Source: a virus. Taken from it: 64,000 nt of DNA. Positions within the stretch are counted from its first letter, which is position 1; each line of letters begins with the position of its first letter. Position numbers and translations under genes: made by a program. Under the pieces are notes generated by a model. That model had not been told where the DNA came from. It searched no databases and worked only from the letters and a program-made list of their open reading frames with translations. Shown in pieces: positions 16,931 through 25,150 of this stretch. The stretch is taken from the IMG/VR virus record IMGVR_UViG_3300025889_009691, positions 26,292 through 90,291 of that record. One strand, written 5' to 3'.

Positions 16931-17440
16931 ATGGCTGCTCAAGTACGTGTCAAAAAAGTCCGAACTGGACCTCTAAAGCGTCGATTTGCTACGATGGTGC
17001 GCAGGTCAAATAACTTTAAGCCTGTGTTTCGTTGGGCTATGCGTGAGCTTGCGAATGCCCACGAGCAGTTGTTTGCGACAGAGGGTGCGGCTGCTGGTGG
17101 GCGGTGGGAGCGCCTTAACGAAGAGTATGCCTCGTGGAAGTTAGAGAACTACGGGGCAAACGGTATTCTTGTTGCTGATGGCTCATTGCGCCGGTCTTTA
17201 ACTGCGATCAATTCAGGGCGTGGCGTTGTTCGTGATATTGGTGCTTCAAAAGCACAGTTTGGTACGTCAATTCCTTACGCTGACTACCACTTTACGGGAA
17301 CTCGCAAGATGCCTGAACGCAGACCACTTTTTGTTCCGAGAACGTTTTCTGACAGAACCGCATTTATAGTTGGCCGATATATTATGGACGGGCAAAAGGG
17401 TATTGATGCGGCGGCTGCTGCGGCAAAGGTGACGATCTAA
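16931..17440 (+). CDS. Virion morphogenesis / tail completion protein (gpS/gpG-like)
   Basis: 169 residues, basic. The pattern RWERLNEEYASWKLENYGANGILVADGSLRRSL followed by FGTSIPYADYHFTGTRKMPERRPLF is characteristic of the phage virion morphogenesis family (P2 gpS, Mu gpG), which completes the neck or tail. It follows the connector by 1 nt and precedes the next gene by 1 nt, a tight translational unit. Confidence 0.85.
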   Translation: MAAQVRVKKVRTGPLKRRFATMVRRSNNFKPVFRWAMRELANAHEQLFATEGAAAGGRWERLNEEYASWKLENYGANGILVADGSLRRSLTAINSGRGVVRDIGASKAQFGTSIPYADYHFTGTRKMPERRPLFVPRTFSDRTAFIVGRYIMDGQKGIDAAAAAAKVTI

Positions 17441-17441
17441 A

Positions 17442-18314
17442 ATGATGTCAGGACCTAGATTAGCAAAATCATATGTGTCGAATTATCTCGTTAATGACAT
17501 TCCGGGTAGGCTGCTTACGTATCGGAATCATTGGGGATTGAGTTCTTCTCAGCTTCCTGAGCCACGTAAGTATTTGTCGTATGAGCCGTTTGCTTTGGAT
17601 GCTTGGCCGACGTTAATTACGTTGGCTATTAGTACCGGCAATATTGAGCGGACTGATTATGCTGTTGATGCTGATCCTATTTTTAGGGTGACGTATCAAA
17701 TGCGTACTTATGTTTGGGTGCGTGATAGCGGTGGTCAGATTGTGACTGATCAGCGAGATAATCTTGTTGCTGTTGTTCGTGAAGCGCTTATGGACGGACC
17801 TTCGTTGTCTGCGTATGACTCGTCTGTTCCGTGCTATCCGAAGATTGATGAGTCTTCAATTCGTGAAGAGTTTTCTGATTTGACTTTGATCAAGGGTGAG
17901 CGTTTGCTAGCTGGCGCTTTTGTAGGTTATGATCTGTCTTTGGAAGAACGTGTAGATCATGATCCTCTTGGTGTGATGCAGTCTACGCAGGTAACTGTAG
18001 AGAAGATGGCGATCACCGCTAATGCTCCCACGAATCTTATTGCGGTTGCTGGAGATACTGAAGTTACTTTGTCTTGGACAGATTCAACATGGAACGGCGG
18101 CGTGTACGATATTACTGGATATAACATTCAGCAGTCTTCAGATTCTGGTTCTACGTGGACGACTGTTGTGAGCGATACTGATTCTTTGGATACGGCTTAT
18201 ACTGTTACGGGTTTGACTAATGGCACGTCGTATCAGTTTAGGGTTGCTTCTGTTAATCAGGCTGGAGTGGGAGCGTATTCGGCTAGTAGCCTTGCTAAAA
18301 CACCGACTGCGTGA
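17442..18314 (+). CDS. Tail terminator-region protein with C-terminal fibronectin type III domain
   Basis: 290 residues. The first ~190 residues resemble a neck or tail-terminator protein by position and by the pattern of short strands (YQMRTYVWVRDSGG...VREALMDGPSL), though the family is not certain. Residues ~195-288 are a clear FN3 domain (APTNLIAVAGDTEVTLSW ... YTVTGLTNGTSYQFRVASVN). FN3 domains on phage particles are thought to make weak contacts with cell surface carbohydrate. ATG 17442 and 17445 are both possible. Confidence 0.75.
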   Translation: MMSGPRLAKSYVSNYLVNDIPGRLLTYRNHWGLSSSQLPEPRKYLSYEPFALDAWPTLITLAISTGNIERTDYAVDADPIFRVTYQMRTYVWVRDSGGQIVTDQRDNLVAVVREALMDGPSLSAYDSSVPCYPKIDESSIREEFSDLTLIKGERLLAGAFVGYDLSLEERVDHDPLGVMQSTQVTVEKMAITANAPTNLIAVAGDTEVTLSWTDSTWNGGVYDITGYNIQQSSDSGSTWTTVVSDTDSLDTAYTVTGLTNGTSYQFRVASVNQAGVGAYSASSLAKTPTA

Positions 18315-18320
18315 TAGGAT
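18292..18320 (+). promoter_or_regulatory. Leaderless-type promoter for the 955-residue ART-like protein
   Basis: TTGCTA, 17-nt spacer, TAGGAT (18315-18320), then 6 nt to ATG. It lies inside the 3' end of the preceding gene. Confidence 0.7.
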
Positions 18321-18326
18321 AATACT

Positions 18327-21194
18327 ATGGCTATTGGTAGTGGTAGATGGGGCGGGTTGCGTCAAGAGCCGTATAATCCTAACCCTAAAGATGCTGATAA
18401 TGACGGTATTGTTCAAGAAGGTACGCCGTTTGAGCGGCCTATTGGCACCCGGTATTTGAATGCTGCGGGCGAGGAAATTTCTAGTCTCTTAAACGGGTCT
18501 AATGTTTCTCAGTTGGACGGATTGCGCCTGGTTGATGCTAACGATAATCCTGTTGAGTATCGACAGTCGTGGCGGAGCGAAAATCTTGCGTTGGGTGAAC
18601 GTCAGGAGACTATTGGTCAGTCGTTGGGGACTGTTGGGCAAACGCTGGGGACTGTTGATGAAGTTCCTGCTACTGGTGATTATAGGATTGAGCATCGTCC
18701 GCCTGGAAGGGGAGAAGGTGCACCGTTGCATGCTTTGGATCAGATTTATCCACCGGATGTTTATTCTGCGGACGCTATGAGGCTGTATGGGTCTGGTGTG
18801 CGGGCGGATGCTGCTAAAGATCGTGAGATGGCTGAAGTTATTAGTCGTGTTCGTGGTAACCCTGACGCTGAAGTGATTATGTATCGTGCTGTACCTGTGG
18901 ATGGTGTGGATACTATTAACGCTGGTGATTGGGTTACCCCTTCTAGGTTGTATGCTGTTGAACATGGTGAGGGTCCGATGCGTGGCGAGTATCGTATCAT
19001 TGAGATGCGTGTGCGTGCCGGTGACTTACATACGGACGGTAACTATATTTACGAGTTTGGTTATGATCCGATGCCTACGGCAAAACCAATTGATGACCGT
19101 GACTTGAGTCCTGCAGCTAAAGAGTTGCATGACGATATCATTCCGTCGTGGAGGTCAGGTGATGAAGCATGGGCTGATTTCCCCGATCTAGAAGAACGTG
19201 GTATTGCTCTCATCGACGCTTACGAAAACGGCGAGATTGACGTTTATGACTATGAGTCTAGTTACATTGAAATAGTGACTGAAGGTTTAGAGCGTCGGTT
19301 GGAATCTATTAGACAAGTGTATGGTGCAGAAACTGGTGACGTGTTAGACGCTTGGGTGCGTGGCGACTACGGGGCGACCGAAAGTATCCGTGACGGCATC
19401 AGTGAGGGGCAGTATAGTGGCTTAATTGAATTAATTGATGATTCGCCGCCTCAAGAAACGCTGTGGCGTGGCATGATGATTGATGCTGAGACGCAGCAGC
19501 GTATGGAAGCTGCGGGGGTTATCTCTATGCCTTTAGGTGCCACGTCTTCAAATGAGAGAGCTGCTGGCGAGTATGCTGGCTTGTCGGTTACTGGCGGTGG
19601 GCCGTCATCTGTTATGATTAAGGTTGAGGGCGCTAATGCGTTTCCTGCGAGAACTATTTCGCCTGTAGAGTCTGATGATGAGTGGCTGGTTGCTGGCGAT
19701 TTTGAGATTGTTTCTGTTGATGAGTATGTTCAGCCGGGTGCGTTTGCTGACGCTACTCCGATTAAGCAGTGGACTGTTCGTCCTCGCCGTAAGTCTGATC
19801 CTGAAAGTCCGAGAGCTAATGTTCCGAAGGCTAAGGAGATGCGTCCCCAGGACAAAGGTGTGATGTTTTCTTCTTTGGATAAGGATGGTGTTAGATCGAC
19901 GGATGACAAGGTTGTTCACCCTAATGGCACGTTGTCAATTGAGGGTATGAATGCTGATGGGTCTTTTGTTGAGTTTAGTGAAGAGTTAGAAAAGAAACTT
20001 GATGCCCGTTTTGAAGAGTTGGGTATTAGCCGAGATGAACTTACTTTGAACTTGGCTCATTCCGCCATGATAGCAATGGGTTATGACCCTGTTACTGGTG
20101 AGTTTGATCCTGAAAAAGTTAAAGAGGGTTTAGAAAAGTCACGGTGGTATTCAGAGCAAGGTGATCGGCTTCGTGCTTTGGCTGATGCACAAGATGTGGA
20201 TTTGGAACGTGTAGTAGCGGCGGCCACGGTAATGTCTGCGGGTCGTCTATGGGATGGTCCTGCTAACGGCAATTATGAGAGTACTGAACGACTTATCAAC
20301 ATTTTGAAAGCTGATGAACCTATTGAGATTACTCCAGCTATGGCAGAGTTTCTGGCTTGGCGTAAGGGTAAAGCAACTAAGAAGACAAGCAGTTTGGGTT
20401 TTCACCAAGATTTAAAGCCGGGTCAGTCTATTCGTCCGTCTGAGTTAGACTCTGCACAGTTAGTTGAAGTTTTGTATGCCGCTAATAGCATGCGAGGCTA
20501 CACTTCGTTTAAGGATTGGAAGCGAGATTCTGATACTGGTACGAAAACCCCTAAAGGTTATACGGGTGTTGAGTCTCCGTATCCGTTGTTTACGTCTAAG
20601 GGTACACTGCAGGTTAAGCAAGCTGTTGCTGTTTTGCGTGGCGATGTGACAGTACGTGATGCTATTTCTGGGCCAAAGTATTCTAGTTTTTATTCCAATC
20701 TTTTGCGCCCTGATCTTGATTATAGTTCGACCAATGATACTTGGCATTACAGGGTAATGGCCGGTAATGCGGTATTGAATCCGCTTACGAATAAAAATAA
20801 GCTTGGTTCGGGTACCATGCGAGAACTAACACTAAAAACTGAGGCAAAGTTTGGGCATTGGGAAATTGATGAAGAAACAGGCGTAAGAACGTGGAAGGCT
20901 TACACGGCTACAGCACAGGATTTGTTCCAGAGTGGTTTATCTTCAAAACCAAATGGGCTTGGTTCTGGCGACTTAATGTTCCGTGATAGCACAAAAATTT
21001 CAAGAGGGGCATTAGCTTCGCTTAAAGCGGCTCACCCAGAAATTTTTGGAGATATGACATTACACGAAATGCAAGCATTAGTTTGGGTTCACTATGGCGG
21101 AGGCACTATGAGCGCTGATGAGGGCCTGGATATTTGGGGTGATGCTTTGAGTAAGTTGCCTGTTGACGGGGCCTGGATTGACCTGATAGACTAG
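18327..21194 (+). CDS. Large protein with two ADP-ribosyltransferase-like regions
   Basis: 955 residues. N-terminus: a short acidic Ca-loop-like motif DADNDGIVQEGT (~27-38). Residues ~183-255 have a phage-type block (MYRAVPVDGV ... GDWVTPSRLYAVEHGEG ... YEFGYDP) seen in ART-like virion proteins. Residues ~340-470 fit the R-S-E ADP-ribosyltransferase pattern: LWRGM (Arg), GATSSNERAAGEYA (S-T-S region), then ESDDEWLVAGDFEIVS (catalytic Glu region before a closing strand). Residues ~620-820 resemble an uncharacterised phage domain (NYESTERLI ... GPKYSSFYSNLL ... WHYRVMAGNA). It may modify host or virion proteins by NAD-dependent ADP-ribosylation. It lies between neck and sheath genes, suggesting it may be packaged. 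Activity is not proven. Confidence 0.75.
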   Translation: MAIGSGRWGGLRQEPYNPNPKDADNDGIVQEGTPFERPIGTRYLNAAGEEISSLLNGSNVSQLDGLRLVDANDNPVEYRQSWRSENLALGERQETIGQSLGTVGQTLGTVDEVPATGDYRIEHRPPGRGEGAPLHALDQIYPPDVYSADAMRLYGSGVRADAAKDREMAEVISRVRGNPDAEVIMYRAVPVDGVDTINAGDWVTPSRLYAVEHGEGPMRGEYRIIEMRVRAGDLHTDGNYIYEFGYDPMPTAKPIDDRDLSPAAKELHDDIIPSWRSGDEAWADFPDLEERGIALIDAYENGEIDVYDYESSYIEIVTEGLERRLESIRQVYGAETGDVLDAWVRGDYGATESIRDGISEGQYSGLIELIDDSPPQETLWRGMMIDAETQQRMEAAGVISMPLGATSSNERAAGEYAGLSVTGGGPSSVMIKVEGANAFPARTISPVESDDEWLVAGDFEIVSVDEYVQPGAFADATPIKQWTVRPRRKSDPESPRANVPKAKEMRPQDKGVMFSSLDKDGVRSTDDKVVHPNGTLSIEGMNADGSFVEFSEELEKKLDARFEELGISRDELTLNLAHSAMIAMGYDPVTGEFDPEKVKEGLEKSRWYSEQGDRLRALADAQDVDLERVVAAATVMSAGRLWDGPANGNYESTERLINILKADEPIEITPAMAEFLAWRKGKATKKTSSLGFHQDLKPGQSIRPSELDSAQLVEVLYAANSMRGYTSFKDWKRDSDTGTKTPKGYTGVESPYPLFTSKGTLQVKQAVAVLRGDVTVRDAISGPKYSSFYSNLLRPDLDYSSTNDTWHYRVMAGNAVLNPLTNKNKLGSGTMRELTLKTEAKFGHWEIDEETGVRTWKAYTATAQDLFQSGLSSKPNGLGSGDLMFRDSTKISRGALASLKAAHPEIFGDMTLHEMQALVWVHYGGGTMSADEGLDIWGDALSKLPVDGAWIDLID
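21163..21192 (+). promoter_or_regulatory. Leaderless-type promoter for the small gene at 21199
   Basis: TTGACG, 18-nt spacer, TAGACT (21187-21192), then 6 nt to ATG. It is embedded in the last codons of the preceding gene. Confidence 0.7.
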
Positions 21195-21198
21195 ATTT

Positions 21199-21375
21199 AT
21201 GAATCCTAATAATTCCCCCATGACAGATGACGGCAGTTTTGATTTTGACAGTCTGGAAGATGACGATGAGCGTTGGGAATATGCACAGTACATCGTAAAC
21301 ACTCCTGCTGAAGACCGGCCTGAAATTTCTGAAGAAGATGCTGCAGCCGCTTTAGAATGGTTACGTTATTCTTAG
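21199..21375 (+). CDS. Small acidic protein (58 aa)
   Basis: 58 residues, very acidic (many Asp/Glu, e.g. SLEDDDERWEY and EISEEDAAAALEWLRYS). No domain is recognised. Support comes from a well-formed leaderless promoter at exactly 6 nt and an open frame ending just before the sheath promoter region. Acidic small proteins next to virion genes may act as chaperones or DNA mimics; nothing here decides that. Confidence 0.6.
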   Translation: MNPNNSPMTDDGSFDFDSLEDDDERWEYAQYIVNTPAEDRPEISEEDAAAALEWLRYS

Positions 21376-21387
21376 AGATTAGTTACA

Positions 21388-21418
21388 TTGACCACTAGAC
21401 GCTGCGTGGTAATATAAT
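21388..21418 (+). promoter_or_regulatory. Promoter of the tail sheath operon
   Basis: TTGACC (21388-21393) with overlapping -10 candidates TAATAT (16-nt spacer) and TATAAT (19-nt spacer). Transcription would give a leader of about 75 nt carrying GGAGG before the sheath ATG. Confidence 0.55.
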
Positions 21419-21498
21419 ACTTGACAGAGCAGACGCTAAGTCTAGCCCTCAGGGCAAGTCAATACGGTATTGAACGACAACGAAATTGGAGGCTAAAG

Positions 21499-23007
21499 AT
21501 GCCGGGAGTTAACGTCACCACTGCAGTACGCACTGGTCCTGTGGGTACTACAGATGTCGTGGCAGGTCAAGTATTTATGGTCGGTGAGACTGAGCGGGGT
21601 CCTACAGATGAACCCACGCTTCTTCGATCTTTTAACGACTATACGACCTACTACGGAAATTATGAATCAGGATCACTTTACAGCCATGTCAAGACTTTCT
21701 TTGATGAGGGCGGTTCTCGGTGCTATGTGCAGCGTGTCCTAACCAATAGTACAGACACGCCTAGTGCGGCTGGTTCTATCACTCTTACCGATTCTTCCGG
21801 TTCGGCTACTATGGTTGCTACCGCAAAGAATGCTGGTGATTGGTCAGACAATCTAGATATTGAGATTGCTGCTGCTGACGTTTCGGGTTTCAAGGTTAAG
21901 GTGTATCTAGATGATGCTCTCCTCCTTTCAACTCGTGACCTTACGTCAGTTACAGACGCAATCAACGTGGTGAACAGTTCAGCAGTTTCGCATCTTGTTG
22001 AACTTACTGACGATGATACGTCGTCTTCTAACCCAGCTACTTCTGCGGCTACTGCTCTTTCTGGTGGTAGTGATGGTCTTGCGGTTGCGGATTCAGACTA
22101 TGTGACAGCAATTGCTGTAGCGACTACTAACATTACACCCAACCTTGGCACGGGCGCTATTTGTGCTCCGGGCCGTTATGGTTCTGATGTTTGGGATGCG
22201 CTTCGGGATCATGCGGCTGAGCATAATCGTGTAGCGCTCTTGGGGTTTGATGACGTTGCTGCCGCTTCAGCACGAAGCTCAGCAGCAGACTACTACGCTG
22301 ATGATAAAGCAAGCTACATGGCGTTCTACTGGCCACACATCAAGGTTCCGTCACCGAACGCTGCGGAGCTGGCTTCAGGTCAGTCATCGGTTGCTGGCGC
22401 AACGGTCACGATTTCACCTGAGGCGTTTGCTGCAGGTGCTCGTGCTAGAGCAATTCAGCAGAGCGGTGGCCCGTGGCGTGCAGGTGCTGGACAGATTTCT
22501 CAGGCTCGAACTGTTAGTGCCCTGTCAAAGGATGTTACTGCTGCGACCGGCGAAACAATGGATGCGGCCCGAGTTAACGTGATTCGCAAAATTGGTAACG
22601 GAATCCGTGTTTACGGTGCCCGCTCAGTATCAAACGATGAGGCTAACTGGCGCTACATTACGATGCGTGACACCATGAACTACATTGTGACTGGTGTTGA
22701 GGCCCGTATGGAAGAGTACGTGTTTGAGACGGTAGACGCCCGAGGCAACTTGTTCGGTCGTATCCGTGGCTCAATCAAGGCTTTCTTGGAGCCGATCCGT
22801 GCTGCTGGTGGCCTTTACGAAGCGTTTGATGATGATGGCGTGATGATTGACCCCGGCTTCAATGTCGTGGTTGACAGCACTCTTAATCCAGCGACGCAAC
22901 TTGCCAACGGTCTTGTTAAGGCCCAGGTTGGGGTCCGGGTTTCCGGGGTTGCGGATTTAATTGATATAGTAATCACTAAGAGCAATCTTTCGGCTCCCGT
23001 AATCTAA
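21499..23007 (+). CDS. Contractile tail sheath protein
   Basis: 502 residues from ATG 21499, which has GGAGG 6 nt upstream; a longer reading from 21421 lacks a ribosome site. The N-terminus MPGVNVTTAVRTGPVG...TERGPTDEPTLLRSFNDY and the C-terminal region (NVIRKIGNGIRVYGARSVS...NYIVTGVEARMEEYVFETVD...SIKAFLEPIRAAGGLY) match phage and R-pyocin-type sheaths. It forms the contracting outer tube. This gene defines the phage as a myovirus type. Confidence 0.92.
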   Translation: MPGVNVTTAVRTGPVGTTDVVAGQVFMVGETERGPTDEPTLLRSFNDYTTYYGNYESGSLYSHVKTFFDEGGSRCYVQRVLTNSTDTPSAAGSITLTDSSGSATMVATAKNAGDWSDNLDIEIAAADVSGFKVKVYLDDALLLSTRDLTSVTDAINVVNSSAVSHLVELTDDDTSSSNPATSAATALSGGSDGLAVADSDYVTAIAVATTNITPNLGTGAICAPGRYGSDVWDALRDHAAEHNRVALLGFDDVAAASARSSAADYYADDKASYMAFYWPHIKVPSPNAAELASGQSSVAGATVTISPEAFAAGARARAIQQSGGPWRAGAGQISQARTVSALSKDVTAATGETMDAARVNVIRKIGNGIRVYGARSVSNDEANWRYITMRDTMNYIVTGVEARMEEYVFETVDARGNLFGRIRGSIKAFLEPIRAAGGLYEAFDDDGVMIDPGFNVVVDSTLNPATQLANGLVKAQVGVRVSGVADLIDIVITKSNLSAPVI

Positions 23008-23017
23008 GGAGATATAA

Positions 23018-23467
23018 ATGGCTAAAGCAACTCAGAGGCAGATTGTCGCAGAGATTTCAGCGGTTAGAGATGTTCCCGGCCATATTCCGGGTCCGTCTTT
23101 CGCCACGTACTTTGCTACAGTCAGCGGCGGCGAAATCAGCGCTGCAGTAGAGAAGGTGTATGACGGGGGATCGACGTTCCCTGAGGTTCTTTGTGCTCCT
23201 TCAGAAATTGGTGACATCACTCTCAGCAGGTTCTATAATCCTGATGACGATGCTGATAGATTGAACAACCTTCGTCAGTTGGTCGGTTCAACCTATTATG
23301 ATGTCAAGATTTACACGCTTAATTGTGATCTGGCTGAGCCTGGGTCTGAGCGTGTGTATCCGAAGTGCTTGCTTGTTGGGCTTACTGAGCCTGATGGTGA
23401 TGCTTCTTCAGGTGCTCCTGCTTCTTTCTCGCTCACGTTCTCAGTGAGCCGGGTAAGCGCTATCTGA
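23018..23467 (+). CDS. Tail tube protein
   Basis: 149 residues, directly after the sheath with a GGAGA ribosome site. Strand-rich pattern typical of gp19-like tubes (GGEISAAVEKVYDGGS ... ITLSRFYNPDDDADRLNNLRQLVG ... FSLTFSVSRVSA). It forms the inner tail tube through which DNA passes. A strong terminator follows. Confidence 0.88.
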   Translation: MAKATQRQIVAEISAVRDVPGHIPGPSFATYFATVSGGEISAAVEKVYDGGSTFPEVLCAPSEIGDITLSRFYNPDDDADRLNNLRQLVGSTYYDVKIYTLNCDLAEPGSERVYPKCLLVGLTEPDGDASSGAPASFSLTFSVSRVSAI

Positions 23468-23498
23468 TCCTCGCATAAACATAATTGAATAAAGATTG

Positions 23499-23529
23499 GG
23501 CGCTGCTTCGGTAGCGCCTTTTCTTTTTT
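23499..23529 (+). terminator. Terminator after sheath and tube genes
   Basis: An 8-bp stem GGCGCTGC / GTAGCGCC (one G-U) with a TTCG tetraloop, then TTTTCTTTTTT. It is the same UUCG-loop design as the capsid terminator. Confidence 0.93.
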
Positions 23530-23599
23530 ACATTGCTTGCGTGGGAGTGTAGATTTTTATATGCTATTGTTGATATGTATTGTCTACATGAGGTTAATC

Positions 23600-24337
23600 A
23601 TGAGTATTCCAACAGTTAGTAGTCGGGTCAATGTTAAAGACCTGCACCCTAAGTTTAAGGCCCGTCTGGAAGCGTTCTTTGCTGATCCACGTATTGCGGG
23701 CAAGGTTGCTGTTGTGTCTGGTGTTCGCACCTACCAGCAGCAGAAGTACCTGTATGATGGCTATAAGAGCCGTAAGCCCGGTTTCAATCTGGCAGCTAAC
23801 CCGGACCGTGTAAACAGCGCCGGGTTTCAGGGTTCGTATCATATGAGCCAGCCGAAGTTTGATGGTTACGGTTATGCGGTTGACTTCCGTATCATCAAGC
23901 GGGGTTCTATCTCTACCACGCAGGTGAATAAGATTGCTGAAGAGTATGGTATTCGTAAGACCGTGGCTTCGGAGTGGTGGCATCATCAGCCGTGTCGTGT
24001 GAGCGGTTCGAAGATGGATTGGTTCCCTGTTAAGGGCGATATCAAGGTTCCGAAGGCTGCGTCGGTTAAGTCTGAGCAGGCTCAGGCGCTTGAGTTTATT
24101 GCGGCGTGTTTTAAGACTGTTGTGCGTCGTGGCGATAAGGGGCCGGTTGTTGAGTTCCTTCAGAAGCTTCTGGATAAGAACGGTTACAAGCTGACTTCTC
24201 GTCCTCGTAAGAATTCTGGCGTTGACGGCGACTTCGGTGCTAAGACGTTGAAGGCTGTGAAGCAGTTCCAGCGTGATGAGGGTCTTGCTGCGGACGGTGT
24301 TGTTGGTCCCAAGACTTGGGCAGCGCTTGCTGACTAA
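23600..24337 (+). CDS. M15-family peptidase with C-terminal peptidoglycan-binding domain (lysin)
   Basis: 245 residues from ATG 23600 (GAGG 6 nt upstream); earlier starts from 23537 would add an unsupported hydrophobic run. Residues ~35-135 fit an M15 D-Ala-D-Ala/LD-peptidase: SGVRTYQQQKYLYDGY, SYHMSQ..DGYGYAVDFRI (His and Asp zinc ligands) and SEWWHHQP (Glu and His). Residues ~165-245 are a peptidoglycan-binding domain (DKGPVVEFLQKLL ... GVDGDFGAKTLKAVKQFQ ... DGVVGPKTW). It cuts cell-wall peptides. Its place between tube and tail chaperone is odd for an endolysin and leaves open a tail-associated role. Confidence 0.88.
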   Translation: MSIPTVSSRVNVKDLHPKFKARLEAFFADPRIAGKVAVVSGVRTYQQQKYLYDGYKSRKPGFNLAANPDRVNSAGFQGSYHMSQPKFDGYGYAVDFRIIKRGSISTTQVNKIAEEYGIRKTVASEWWHHQPCRVSGSKMDWFPVKGDIKVPKAASVKSEQAQALEFIAACFKTVVRRGDKGPVVEFLQKLLDKNGYKLTSRPRKNSGVDGDFGAKTLKAVKQFQRDEGLAADGVVGPKTWAALAD

Positions 24338-24350
24338 TGTGTCTTGCTAG

Positions 24351-24379
24351 TTGACTTGATTCTAGGAAAGGAATAGTAT
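24351..24379 (+). promoter_or_regulatory. Leaderless-type promoter of the tail chaperone gene
   Basis: TTGACT, 17-nt spacer, TAGTAT (24374-24379), then 6 nt to ATG 24386. Confidence 0.75.
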
Positions 24380-24385
24380 ATAAAC

Positions 24386-24898
24386 ATGAGCACAGAAAAT
24401 GAAATTATTGAGGTTGCAGGTTCCGCACCTGCTGCCGCACAGAAAAAGGCCAGCAAGGTTACTTTGCTGGATCAGTTGAAGACGGAGATTGCTAAAGAAG
24501 TTACCCGTCCTGAGATTGAGATTCCTATTCCTGAGCGTAAGGGCGTTACTGTCCGTTACTCTCCTAACATTACAAACGACCAGTTGAAGGCTTGGCGTCG
24601 CAACTCTACTAACCGCAAGACTGAAGAACTTGACTCAATTAAGTTCTCTTGTTATGTGGTTGGGCAGACTGTGACTGGCATTTTCTTCAACAACGAGCTT
24701 GTTCTGGATGATGACGGGAATGCGATTACGTTTGCATCGCCGGTCGTTATGGAGATGACGGACACTGATCGTCCTTTGCCTGATGCTATCAGGGCGTTCT
24801 TTGCTGTTGATCCACACCTTGAGAGCACCGCTCTTAAGATTCTTGACCATGCTGGTTATGGTGACGACGTGGACATGGAGGACCCTACGAAGGGCTAG
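24386..24898 (+). CDS. Tail assembly chaperone (gpG-like)
   Basis: 170 residues. The charged N-terminus and the pattern (IPERKGVTVRYSPNITNDQLKAWRRNS ... GYGDDVDMEDPTKG) fit the small chaperone that binds the tape measure during tail assembly. It lies directly before the tape measure gene. The stop is at 24896. The -1 frame is open from before this stop and runs on for 64 codons, the arrangement that makes the longer GT product in many phages. Confidence 0.85.
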   Translation: MSTENEIIEVAGSAPAAAQKKASKVTLLDQLKTEIAKEVTRPEIEIPIPERKGVTVRYSPNITNDQLKAWRRNSTNRKTEELDSIKFSCYVVGQTVTGIFFNNELVLDDDGNAITFASPVVMEMTDTDRPLPDAIRAFFAVDPHLESTALKILDHAGYGDDVDMEDPTKG

Positions 24899-25089
24899 TT
24901 GATAGCCTTTCGGAAGATGTCCGAATCAAATCAGCGGCCCGTCTAGGTGAAACGTTCCACGTTGACCCTATCCAGTTATTAGATTCCACGAATGATGAGT
25001 GGTTGATTCGTATGGCTTGTGCGCAGGCATTGGCTAGGGATCAGGCGGAAAGAGAAAGACAAAGAAAGGCCATGCAAGGTGGCTACTAA
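24895..25089 (+). CDS. Frameshift extension of the tail chaperone (gpGT-like T part)
   Basis: About 64 codons in the -1 frame relative to the chaperone, with no start codon of its own near the junction. It encodes ...SLSEDVRIKSAARLGETFHVD ... DEWLIRMACAQALARDQ..., a typical T-domain pattern. A -1 slip near CCCTACGAAGGGC just before the TAG would fuse it. No textbook heptamer is seen; a single-tRNA slip at GGG or CCC is the best guess. Confidence 0.75.
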   Translation, partial: LVDSLSEDVRIKSAARLGETFHVDPIQLLDSTNDEWLIRMACAQALARDQAERERQRKAMQGGY

Positions 25090-25092
25090 GCA

Positions 25093-25140
25093 CCGGGGAT
25101 TTCTGTAGAATATCTATAGGAATTCCCGGTTCTTCTTTTT
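25093..25140 (+). terminator. Terminator between chaperone and tape measure
   Basis: An 11-bp stem CCGGGGATTTC / GGAATTCCCGG with two G-U pairs and a 15-nt loop that contains TAGAAT, then TTCTTCTTTTT. It would reduce readthrough into the tape measure gene. Confidence 0.8.
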
Positions 25141-25150
25141 AGGGGCAGTT

